This document shows positions 1 through 6,012 of a stretch of 6,402 nucleotides of DNA, piece by piece; positions within the stretch are counted from its first letter, which is position 1; each line of letters begins with the position of its first letter. Origin of the DNA: Desulfosporosinus sp. UBA4726 (GTDB taxonomy: Bacteria > Bacillota > Desulfitobacteriia > Desulfitobacteriales > Desulfitobacteriaceae); the NCBI GenBank assembly GCA_002404215.1, contig DHJG01000122.1, positions 1 to 6,402 on the forward strand, in the 5' to 3' direction. Under the pieces are notes generated by a model that made no database searches, was not told the DNA's origin, and saw only the letters and a program-made list of their open reading frames with translations. The position numbers and the translations under genes were made by a program.

Positions 1-65
1 ACTCTTCCCTTGTCTTGTCAACTTACTCTTTGTGCCGAAAATTACTCCTCGGTTTTAAGCAAGCT

Positions 66-230
66 TTACGGTGACAAGCCACCGAGAGGGATCCGCCGAA
101 CATTTCGATAACCCTCTTCCTCGTCGACCTTAAACGTTACGAAACCTTTAAGGCCCTGGCGCTCAACTCTATTGCCGTCTCTGAAACAACCGTCCAACTA
201 TATGAATAAGGTATCTTTATCGCTTATCAT
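66..230 (-). pseudogene. Possible decayed small gene interrupted by TAG
   Basis: Downstream of the 104-codon gene, ATG at 230 opens MISDKDTLFI, stops at TAG (200-198), and continues in the same frame for 43 more codons to TAA at 66. The post-TAG stretch contains GLKGFVTFKVDEEEG and is rich in G-starting codons (about 18 of 43), as real coding sequence is. A purine-rich GAAAGGGGG (253-245) lies upstream, but 14 nt from the ATG, which is long. No family is recognised. It could be a small gene killed by a stop, a fragment of a larger one, or a chance frame. The plus strand of the same bases also holds an open stretch, which lowers confidence. Confidence 0.25.
75..209 (+). other. Open stretch of possible decayed coding sequence, plus strand
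   Basis: After a TGA at 72-74 this frame stays open for 44 codons to TAA (207-209). It has a protein-like segment VDLKRYETFKALALNS and GC-rich third positions unlike the AT-rich flanks. There is no start codon with a ribosome binding site. Another plus frame is open from the window edge to a TAA at 109, overlapping it, as would happen if a gene had suffered frameshifts. A decayed transposase or other accessory gene is possible, but I recognise no family, and the minus-strand reading competes with it. Confidence 0.2.
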
Positions 231-274
231 TGATTACTACTTCACCCCCTTTCAATCCTCAGCAACTGGTTTCT

Positions 275-589
275 TTATGCGTAATCCACCATCATCTTCT
301 TTACGCATGTTTCGCAATTTAGTATCGCCTCTGGGTTTGGTAATTGACCTCTTACTTTACAATCTCGGTTATACTGCTCACAGGTAGCACCGCCTACTTT
401 ACCTCTTGAAGAGCTCATCATTGTGACTCCTCGATACATTACTTCGCATCTTGCAATACTACCTGTGTCGAGTGTCCACTCATCAAAATCCGAGAGTGCT
501 TCTGATACTGAATTATATTGATTATACTCTGCATTCCTCGCACCTATCGCGCTTGCAACGACCCATATCTTATTAGGATTGTCTTTCAC
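275..589 (-). CDS. Small hypothetical protein with a C-terminal cysteine cluster
   Basis: I do not recognise this 104-residue protein. It is predicted soluble, with no signal peptide or membrane helix. The N-terminus (about 7-17, KIWVVASAIGA) looks like a beta strand and turn, and the middle is polar and acidic (EALSDFDEWTLDTGS, 30-44). Five cysteines occur at 48, 70, 77, 92 and 95. The last four, spaced C-X6-C-X14-C-X2-C, end in a CETC pair that could bind metal or be redox active; this is inference, and no zinc-ribbon family fits clearly. The GTG start has a GGGAGG site 8 nt upstream and an in-frame stop immediately before it. It lies on the same strand as glmM but 217 bp downstream, so it is probably a separate transcription unit. 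No terminator follows. It could be an accessory or phage-derived gene, or less likely a chance frame. Confidence 0.55.
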   Translation of the reverse strand: MKDNPNKIWVVASAIGARNAEYNQYNSVSEALSDFDEWTLDTGSIARCEVMYRGVTMMSSSRGKVGGATCEQYNRDCKVRGQLPNPEAILNCETCVKKMMVDYA

Positions 590-597
590 TTAGTTGG

Positions 598-603
598 CCT
601 CCC
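598..603 (-). promoter_or_regulatory. Ribosome binding site selecting the GTG start of the 104-codon gene
   Basis: GGGAGG on the minus strand lies 8 nt upstream of GTG at 589. The codon immediately before the GTG in frame is TAA, so translation cannot start further upstream. This is the main evidence that the small frame is a real gene. Confidence 0.6.
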
Positions 604-678
604 ATTTTATTAACTTACATCGGATGTACAAGACTCACGGCATAGTCAAAATTATTCCGTTTACGAGTCTATGATATA

Positions 679-699
679 GTAAACCCTTTGGTAGTTTAC
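679..699. repeat. Small inverted repeat upstream of the 104-codon gene
   Basis: GTAAAC and GTTTAC arms of 6 bp are separated by 9 nt, about 90 bp upstream of the start at 589. The right arm also belongs to a tighter palindrome GGTA-GTT-TACC (690-700). The site could be an operator or a weak hairpin; I cannot decide, and the arms are short enough to arise by chance. Confidence 0.3.
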
Positions 700-806
700 C
701 GCGTATTCTACACTTAAGAGTAACTTTCCACATATACCGTAAGCAATTATGCACATAGATATAAACCAGTATACTTGAATTATAAAGAGTTATCCAATGG
801 TTTTAT

Positions 807-2144
807 TTATTTGTCACACTCTACAATGATGTCAATAACTCCTTGTGCCAATTCCTTCAACTTTCCTTGATCAGGTCCTTCAACCATCACTCGAATCAAC
901 GGCTCGGTCCCAGAGGAGCGTACCAACACTCTGCCTCGACCACCGAGAACCTTCTCGACTTCTTTGACCTTCGCGAGTACTCTCTCGTCCTGCATTAACT
1001 GTTCCTTATGTTGTACCACAGCATTAAGGAGCACTTGAGGTAAGCGTTGCATTTGAGAAGCGAGCTGGGAAAGTGGCACTTGCCGCTCCTTAACAACGGC
1101 TAATAAATGGAGCGCCGTCAATAATCCATCGCCGGTTGTGTTGTGGTCAAGAAAAATAATATGCCCAGACTGCTCCCCGCCAAGCTTTGCTCCAGTTCTG
1201 ATCAGTTCCTCCATGACGTATCGGTCCCCAACTTGAGTTTCATAAATCGCCATTCCTGCCCCTTTTAGGGCAAGATGTAAGCCTAAGTTACTCATGACGG
1301 TTACGACGAGGGCGTTTTGAGTTAAGGTCCCTTTCTCCTTTTGGGCTAAGGCACAAATAACCATGATGAAGTCCCCGTCCAAGATGTTTCCTTGTTCATC
1401 TACAACGATGAGACGATCGGCATCTCCATCCAGTGCCAGTCCCATATCAGCACCATGTTCCAAGACCGCCCGTTGTAACTGTTCAGGATGCGTGGAACCG
1501 CAAACTACGTTGATATTTACCCCATCTGGCGTATTACAAATAGGGATAACCTCGACACCAAATTCACGTAATACCACAGGACCTACATATGATGCTGCTC
1601 CATTCGCACAGTCCAAAACGACCTTGAGCCCATCCAGACGTCCCACTGTGCCTTTTAGAAAATCAATATAACGACGCCCAGCATCATTGATTTCAATCAC
1701 ACGTCCGACCTCTCCACCAATCGGAACCTCCCAAGGCTTTTCCTCACTTAAAACGATACTTTCGATTTCATCTTCAATGGCGTCGGGTAATTTAAACCCT
1801 GTCGAATCGAAAAATTTAATCCCATTATCTTCGACCGGGTTATGGGACGCCGAAATTACAACGCCAGCACTCACATCGAGAGTTCGCGCTAAAAGGGCAA
1901 TTCCCGGCGTCGGTAATACACCTACCCGCAAAACATCCGCTCCGACGGAGCAAATTCCAGCAACGAGTGCCGCTTCTAGCATATCCCCAGAAATCCTAGT
2001 ATCTTTACCGATCAAAATTCGGGGATGTGGATGCTCTTTACTCAACACATAAGCACCCGCTTGCCCTAGACGAAAAGCGAGTTCCGGTGTTAGCTGGCTG
2101 TTGGCTACGCCACGTACTCCGTCTGTTCCAAAGAGTCGACCCAA
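807..2144 (-). CDS. glmM: Phosphoglucosamine mutase GlmM
   Basis: GlmM interconverts glucosamine-6-phosphate and glucosamine-1-phosphate in the cytoplasm, feeding UDP-GlcNAc, peptidoglycan and teichoic acid synthesis. The 445 residues match the family length (about 448), and all four domains of the alpha-D-phosphohexomutase superfamily are present. The N-terminus GRLFGTDGVRGVAN is diagnostic. The phosphoserine loop VISASHNP (96-103) carries catalytic Ser100. The Mg-binding loop DGDADR (239-244) supplies three aspartates. The sugar-binding loop is GEQSG (323-327), and the phosphate-binding loop RSSGTEP (409-415) is in domain 4. Nothing catalytic is missing. The start is TTG, chosen because it alone gives the conserved N-terminus and lies 8 nt from AGGAGG. 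In other Firmicutes GlmM also binds CdaA and lowers c-di-AMP output; its placement here downstream of cdaA-cdaR fits that partnership. Expression may come from the cdaA promoter, from the 81-bp leader, or both. Confidence 0.97.
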   Translation of the reverse strand: MGRLFGTDGVRGVANSQLTPELAFRLGQAGAYVLSKEHPHPRILIGKDTRISGDMLEAALVAGICSVGADVLRVGVLPTPGIALLARTLDVSAGVVISASHNPVEDNGIKFFDSTGFKLPDAIEDEIESIVLSEEKPWEVPIGGEVGRVIEINDAGRRYIDFLKGTVGRLDGLKVVLDCANGAASYVGPVVLREFGVEVIPICNTPDGVNINVVCGSTHPEQLQRAVLEHGADMGLALDGDADRLIVVDEQGNILDGDFIMVICALAQKEKGTLTQNALVVTVMSNLGLHLALKGAGMAIYETQVGDRYVMEELIRTGAKLGGEQSGHIIFLDHNTTGDGLLTALHLLAVVKERQVPLSQLASQMQRLPQVLLNAVVQHKEQLMQDERVLAKVKEVEKVLGGRGRVLVRSSGTEPLIRVMVEGPDQGKLKELAQGVIDIIVECDK

Positions 2145-2152
2145 GTTTTCAT

Positions 2153-2158
2153 CCTCCT
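2153..2158 (-). promoter_or_regulatory. Ribosome binding site selecting the TTG start of glmM
   Basis: AGGAGG on the minus strand is 8 nt from TTG at 2144, an optimal spacing. An ATG at 2152 directly abuts the AGGAGG with no spacing, is out of frame, and opens only a 15-codon frame ending in TAG at 2105. The TTG is therefore the glmM start, which the conserved N-terminus confirms. Confidence 0.85.
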
Positions 2159-2180
2159 TTTACCTATAGTTTATTTATCC

Positions 2181-2215
2181 TTAACCAAAACGTTACGTTC
2201 TTTACTTGAGGTTAA
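2181..2215. repeat. Inverted repeats in the glmM leader
   Basis: TTAACC (2181-2186) and GGTTAA (2210-2215) form a 6-bp inverted repeat around a 23-nt loop. Inside that loop lies a second perfect palindrome, AACGT-T-ACGTT (2189-2199). The pair occupies the middle of the 81-bp gap between the flavoprotein and glmM. There is no T-run after it, so a rho-independent terminator is unlikely. An operator or mRNA structure affecting glmM is possible, but chance cannot be excluded in AT-rich DNA. Confidence 0.35.
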
Positions 2216-2225
2216 CACTTCTATT

Positions 2226-3827
2226 TTACTCTACTATAGCGTATTTAGCCATCAGATATTCCGCCATTCTTAAACCATCAACTGCTGCACTCGTTATCCC
2301 CCCGGCATATCCGGCTCCTTCACCTGCTGGATAAAGCCCTGCTAGACTCGAAGATTCCCCTTGACTATTACGCACAATGCGGATGGGTGAACTTGTCCTT
2401 GACTCGATCCCCGTCAACGTCGCCTTGTCCCCCGCAAACCCTTTGATTTTACCATTGAAAACTCGCAGTGCCCGACCTAACACATCTCCAACTGGAGTTG
2501 GGAGCACAGCATGTAACTCACAGGGAACAATACCAGGTGTATAACTCGATAACAGATCAAAGTGATCCGACACGCGCCCTTCCAAATAGTCCGTGACTCG
2601 TTGAGCCGGAGCCCGGTAATCGTTTCCTCCTGCCAAAAATGCTTTATGTTCCCATTCCCTTTGAAATTCGAGGCCAGCTAGTGGATGAGCGGTGGAAAAA
2701 TCATCCGCACCGACCGTTACGACAATTGCACTATTGGCAATGTTCGTATCCCGATTATAACCGCTCATACCGTTCGTGACAACTCCACCCTCTTCCGAAG
2801 CCGCTGCCACAACCGTTCCTCCTGGACACATACAAAAAGCGTAGGCCCCTCGACCCGTCTTCACATCCTGAAATGTCAGCTGGTAATCCGCAGGACCGAC
2901 ATGAGGGTGTTCCTCGACTCCATACTGGGACAGATTGATAAGTGCCTGAGGGTGTTCTACCCGCAGACCAATAGCAAATGATTTTTTCTCCAGCGTAACG
3001 TTCGATGCATATAAAAATTCATAAACATCACGAGCGCTGTGCCCAACAGCGAGAATGACAGCTTCTGCTGGAATCTCTTCCTCGCCATTAACAATGACCC
3101 TACTCAGACAGTCACCTGACGATATCAAGCCAGTGACCTTTGCCCGGAAACGGATCTCGCCGCCTAAAGACTCGATTTCCTCCCTAATCCCTTTGACCAC
3201 AATTTTAAGAATATCTGTTCCGATGTGTGGTTTTGCTAAGTATTGAATCTCTGCTGGGGCCCCGTGCTTGACGAACGTCTCTAATACATCCGAAATCCGT
3301 CGATCCTGAATTCGGGTTGTGAGCTTACCATCTGAGAATGTCCCCGCTCCACCTTCTCCAAACTGCACATTACTCTCAGTATCTAACTTCCCTGTATTCC
3401 AAAATTCCTGAACCTTTCGTGTTCGGTTTTCAACCGAGTCTCCACGTTCCAGAACCAACGGAGCGTATCCTCTTCTCGCTAAGGCTAATGCCGCGAAATA
3501 CCCTGCTGGTCCGGATCCGATCACCACAGGCCGATATTGCAGGGTTTTACTTGGCTCAGGCCAGAGCAAAGGAACCTCAATTGGAGCTTCCTTTAGCCCA
3601 GGAACCCGTGCTAAAAGACGACTCAGCTCCGTATTCGGAACGTCAAGAGAGAACTGAATCGTGTAGACGAAAACGAGATAGGGTTTTTTACGAGCATCCA
3701 AGGAACGACGTAGAAAACGCAGATCGCTGATGCTTTGCCCTGGTACTTTTAACCTGCGTGCCATTGTAGCCATTAACAACATGTCTTCTTCTACAGGGAT
3801 TCTCACATTCGTCCATAGTAAATCCAC
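2226..3827 (-). CDS. FAD-dependent dehydrogenase, COG2509 type (function unknown)
   Basis: The 533-residue soluble flavoprotein has a small N-terminal domain (about 1-95, including the family-typical SLDARKKPYLVFVYTIQF at 42-59). A Rossmann FAD-binding motif follows: VVIGSGPAGYFAA (101-113) with its ribose-binding acidic residue at E127 in LERG. Next are a glycine-rich loop FGEGGAGTFSDGKL (156-169), a second dinucleotide-fold motif ILAVGHSARD (258-267), GRGAYAFCMCPGG (325-337), and a C-terminal FAD-closing segment LYPAGEGAGYAGG (498-510). Length and architecture fit uncharacterised COG2509 NAD(P)/FAD dehydrogenases, which resemble GidA/HI0933-like flavoproteins; no substrate is established. 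No membrane helix or clear Fe-S motif is seen. The GTG start is backed by AAGGAG 10 nt upstream and by the conserved N-terminal domain, which a later ATG would clip. It starts 5 bp after cdaR and ends 81 bp before glmM, so it sits inside the c-di-AMP/glmM cluster and may be co-expressed with it. Confidence 0.9.
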   Translation of the reverse strand: MDLLWTNVRIPVEEDMLLMATMARRLKVPGQSISDLRFLRRSLDARKKPYLVFVYTIQFSLDVPNTELSRLLARVPGLKEAPIEVPLLWPEPSKTLQYRPVVIGSGPAGYFAALALARRGYAPLVLERGDSVENRTRKVQEFWNTGKLDTESNVQFGEGGAGTFSDGKLTTRIQDRRISDVLETFVKHGAPAEIQYLAKPHIGTDILKIVVKGIREEIESLGGEIRFRAKVTGLISSGDCLSRVIVNGEEEIPAEAVILAVGHSARDVYEFLYASNVTLEKKSFAIGLRVEHPQALINLSQYGVEEHPHVGPADYQLTFQDVKTGRGAYAFCMCPGGTVVAAASEEGGVVTNGMSGYNRDTNIANSAIVVTVGADDFSTAHPLAGLEFQREWEHKAFLAGGNDYRAPAQRVTDYLEGRVSDHFDLLSSYTPGIVPCELHAVLPTPVGDVLGRALRVFNGKIKGFAGDKATLTGIESRTSSPIRIVRNSQGESSSLAGLYPAGEGAGYAGGITSAAVDGLRMAEYLMAKYAIVE

Positions 3828-3832
3828 TTAAA

Positions 3833-5068
3833 CTATTCTCCTTTTGGTTGAGCTTTAAGACTATAACTCACTTGCGGTGTTGTAGGCATCGTGACACCCG
3901 AAGGGAGTTGCCAGTAAACTTTCGCATCGGCCTGACTTCCTGCTACCTGGCCGGAGGCGTCTACCCAGAGTTGAATTTGATCAGGTGTTAGATTTTTTAA
4001 GGTATCGGAAAGTCCCTCAACAACAATATCGACGGGGGGAGCAGGTTGGTCTATCACTAGACCTGTCCCAATATTACGGATTTGAACGACTACTCCGGAG
4101 AGCTTCTTTTGGATGATACCTGGCCCAATTTGGGCAATAACGCTCAAGGTAGTTCCGTCCTGAAACGAAACCCCTGACGGTAACGTTACTTTATTGATTG
4201 GAATCTGAAACGTCTTATCTTCTTCAAGATTACTAATATCCACTGGACCTAGATTCAAAGTATCAAATCCCTTCAAGGACTGAGTGGTACCTAGAACCTG
4301 CACACTGGCTGGAGCGGCGACTAATGAACGTAAGACCTTACCTTGGGCGGGTGTCCCTTCACTCGTCGCTTTTAAGGGAATCATCTTCGACGAAAGCCCC
4401 TTTGTCATAACTGGGGCAATTACATCCACGCTACTTGGATAAGCACTTAAAATATCTGCGCTCGGGTCCGGTCCGAAAATAGGTTTACCCGCTTTATCTC
4501 GAAAACTTACTGGCCGGGAAACTTGAATTGTATCATTGGCACCCGTTGCACTGATTTCCACGGTCACTTTGTCTAGCTCACCGAGAATAGAACTAGGTCC
4601 ACGTACATTGACCGCTGAAGGTTTCGTATAGGGTGTACCAAGCTGATACCCATCGGCAGGATTACCGGTAACGATAGCTCCGACCGAGACCGTCTTCTCC
4701 TGAACTGTATCCAGTGTTAATTTAATGTTGGTTGGCTGAATATCAACCACACGTGTACCCGTCGGAGGGTTGAATTTTATGTCATAAGACTGTTCCCCTG
4801 GCGCTCCACTAGCAAGGTCGATCTGGGCATATAGATCTTTAATATTGGCGCTGGGATTGATCCCTTGCAAACGAACACGAACTGAAGGAAGCCGGCTCAT
4901 AAGAACCATATTCTGAGGCACTCCACTGGCCACGAGCGGGATCGTGAGGGTCTGCTCGCCAGTGATCGAATCGGTTGTTCCTTGATTCATCACGAAAAGC
5001 CAAAAGAGGATCGCAAATAGGAACGAGATTATCTTTACTCCGAGGTTTCGCCGAAACAAATTATGCAT
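3833..5068 (-). CDS. cdaR: CdaR, YbbR-domain regulator of CdaA
   Basis: The 411-residue protein starts with a short basic N-terminus (HNLFRRN) and one hydrophobic helix at about 11-28 (VKIISFLFAILFWLFVMN). This is an uncleaved signal-anchor type segment that leaves the rest outside the membrane. The remainder is beta-rich and divides into about four YbbR repeats, near 41-122, 125-218, 229-313 and 324-406. Recurring cues are V.V.G at repeat centres, P..V.VRGP (150-158) and V..P..V.V.G (about 250-260). Family members such as Bacillus subtilis CdaR (about 480 residues) bind CdaA and tune its activity. The start is ATG 3 bp after the cdaA stop, with GGAGG (5082-5078) 9 nt upstream inside the end of cdaA, which indicates translational coupling. 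It ends in TAG 5 bp before the flavoprotein start. Family assignment is secure; the effect on CdaA (activation or inhibition) cannot be read from sequence. Confidence 0.93.
   Translation of the reverse strand: MHNLFRRNLGVKIISFLFAILFWLFVMNQGTTDSITGEQTLTIPLVASGVPQNMVLMSRLPSVRVRLQGINPSANIKDLYAQIDLASGAPGEQSYDIKFNPPTGTRVVDIQPTNIKLTLDTVQEKTVSVGAIVTGNPADGYQLGTPYTKPSAVNVRGPSSILGELDKVTVEISATGANDTIQVSRPVSFRDKAGKPIFGPDPSADILSAYPSSVDVIAPVMTKGLSSKMIPLKATSEGTPAQGKVLRSLVAAPASVQVLGTTQSLKGFDTLNLGPVDISNLEEDKTFQIPINKVTLPSGVSFQDGTTLSVIAQIGPGIIQKKLSGVVVQIRNIGTGLVIDQPAPPVDIVVEGLSDTLKNLTPDQIQLWVDASGQVAGSQADAKVYWQLPSGVTMPTTPQVSYSLKAQPKGE
3838..3843 (-). promoter_or_regulatory. Ribosome binding site selecting the GTG start of the flavoprotein gene
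   Basis: AAGGAG lies inside the last codons of cdaR, 10 nt before GTG at 3827. It supports this GTG over the in-frame ATGs at codons 16, 19 and 22, and places the gene in translational coupling with cdaR. Confidence 0.7.
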
Positions 5069-5071
5069 GAG

Positions 5072-5884
5072 CTACCGCCTCCAAAATGGAATTATTGATA
5101 AGGAGCTACTCTTGATTTCGAGTTCCCTTAGCAATAATTCTCGCAACATTTTATCATCCATAAATCGCGTAAGTGCTCCATCTATTCCGACAGAAATAGC
5201 CCCTGTTTCCTCCGAGACAACAATAGCCAACGCATCGGTAATTTCCGTCAACCCTAAAGCGGCTCTATGGCGTGTACCCAGTTCTTTTTGGATATTGGGA
5301 TTTGCCGATAACGGAAGAAAACACCCAGCTGCAGCCACACGATCCTGCCGAACGATCACAGCACCATCATGCAACGGTGTATTAGGAATAAATATATTGA
5401 CCAGAAATTCAGAGGAAACCACTCCGTCAATCTTAATCCCAGTTTCGACAAAATCTTGAACTCCAGTTTTCCGTTCCACTACAATCAACGCCCCAATACG
5501 GTTTTTGGAAAGAACTTGCGTGCATCGTACTAATTCTTCCACGACTTGTTCCAGATTATCTGCTCCAGGAACTAAGGGGTGACGAGTAAAAAAGCTCCCT
5601 CTTCCTAGTTGCTCCAACGCCTTCCTCAGCTCGGGCTGAAAAACGACAGGTATAGCAAAGACAAACATCTGTAAAATTTTATCTAACAACCAGCTGATGG
5701 TTTTAAGTTGAAAATATCTGGCCAGCAAATAGACGACCAAAAGAACCATCACGCCCTTGACCAACTGCACAGCACGCGTACGTTTAATGAGCATGTAAAA
5801 TTGGTAGAAGACCACTGCCACTACAAGGATATCGATAGCACTTAGTAAGCCAAAATTTTGAAATTGCGATAAGAAATCTGCCAT
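5072..5884 (-). CDS. cdaA: Diadenylate cyclase CdaA (DacA), membrane c-di-AMP synthase
   Basis: CdaA condenses two ATP into c-di-AMP plus two pyrophosphates at the inner face of the membrane. The 270-residue length matches the family (about 270-280). Three hydrophobic helices occupy about residues 14-33, 41-59 and 64-82. A short helical linker rich in QPELRKALEQLGRG follows, and then the DAC (DisA_N) domain, about 105-255. Both catalytic signatures are intact: DGA at 173-175 within PLHDGAVIV, and RHR at 205-207 within GTRHRAALGLTE, with SEETG at 224-228. The product should therefore be an active cyclase. The ATG start is supported by a GAAAGGAGG site 7 nt upstream. The TAG stop is 3 bp before the cdaR ATG, so the two are almost certainly co-translated. 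In other Firmicutes the partners are CdaR, which modulates activity, and GlmM, which inhibits it; both are encoded in this window. Confidence 0.97.
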   Translation of the reverse strand: MADFLSQFQNFGLLSAIDILVVAVVFYQFYMLIKRTRAVQLVKGVMVLLVVYLLARYFQLKTISWLLDKILQMFVFAIPVVFQPELRKALEQLGRGSFFTRHPLVPGADNLEQVVEELVRCTQVLSKNRIGALIVVERKTGVQDFVETGIKIDGVVSSEFLVNIFIPNTPLHDGAVIVRQDRVAAAGCFLPLSANPNIQKELGTRHRAALGLTEITDALAIVVSEETGAISVGIDGALTRFMDDKMLRELLLRELEIKSSSLSIIPFWRR

Positions 5885-5891
5885 GGTCTCC

Positions 5892-5900
5892 CCTCCTTTC
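5892..5900 (-). promoter_or_regulatory. Ribosome binding site of cdaA
   Basis: GAAAGGAGG on the minus strand lies 7 nt upstream of the ATG at 5884. It is near-perfectly complementary to the 16S 3' end and fixes the cdaA start. Confidence 0.85.
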
Positions 5901-5941
5901 TATGCACATAAACATCTGCCCTAGGTTGACTACTATATTAT

Positions 5942-5982
5942 GTACTATACTCTAATTGATTCTCCGTTTCACTAAAAAACCC
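5942..5982 (-). promoter_or_regulatory. Candidate sigma-A-type promoter for the cdaA cluster
   Basis: Read on the minus strand, GTGAAA (5982-5977; 4 of 6 match to TTGACA) is followed after 17 bp by TATAGT (5959-5954; 5 of 6 match to TATAAT). A second TATAGT lies at 5947-5942, but its 17-bp-spaced partner (ATCAAT) is poor. The implied leader of roughly 60 nt is too short for a ydaO-type c-di-AMP riboswitch. No clear terminator separates this site from the DUF1786 gene upstream, so read-through from that gene is also possible. The call rests on consensus matching in AT-rich DNA and is tentative. Confidence 0.35.
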
Positions 5983-6012
5983 TTGCTATTTTAAAAAAAT
6001 ATTAACAATAAC

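Larger units (their letters stand above)
590..806. other. AT-rich intergenic region between glmM and the small gene
   Basis: No gene is supported in these 217 bp. Two weak inverted repeats are visible. AAACCA (763-768) pairs with TGGTTT (798-803) across a 29-nt loop just after the glmM stop. GTAAAC (679-684) pairs with GTTTAC (694-699) across a 9-nt loop. Neither is followed by a convincing T-run, so I do not call a terminator. On the minus strand TTGACT (649-644) could be a -35 element for the small gene, but no good -10 lies 16-18 bp downstream. Confidence 0.5.

Noticed and set aside
172..387. 71-codon plus-strand open frame starting at TTG 172.
   Set aside because: No ribosome binding site, low-complexity Ser/Leu-rich product, and its 3' part is antisense to the better-supported minus-strand small gene.
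590..806. Rho-independent terminator after glmM.
   Set aside because: The hairpins present have 6-bp arms, long or unbalanced loops and no trailing T-run.
1363..2209. Three plus-strand open frames opposite glmM (1363-1671, 1687-2052, 2027-2209).
   Set aside because: They are antisense shadows of glmM with Ser/Pro/Thr-rich, non-protein-like products; glmM itself has every catalytic motif.
2685..3730. Plus-strand open frames opposite the flavoprotein gene (2685-2981, 3055-3246, 3338-3730).
   Set aside because: Antisense shadows without ribosome binding sites; the minus-strand frame carries the FAD motifs.
4180..4189. Perfect 10-bp palindrome GTAACGTTAC similar to the palindrome in the glmM leader.
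   Set aside because: It lies within cdaR coding sequence, encodes ordinary residues of the third YbbR repeat, and a single occurrence is compatible with chance.
5067..5459. 130-codon plus-strand open frame opposite cdaA.
   Set aside because: Antisense to the catalytic DAC domain; product is Ser-rich and featureless.
5936..5961. Plus-strand TTGACT and TATACT resembling a divergent promoter.
   Set aside because: The spacing is only 14 bp, and no plus-strand gene follows.
5885..6012. Possible c-di-AMP riboswitch (ydaO type) or other leader RNA upstream of cdaA.
   Set aside because: The whole gap is 128 bp, is AT-rich, shows no long paired elements, and the likely leader is about 60 nt; too short for that riboswitch.
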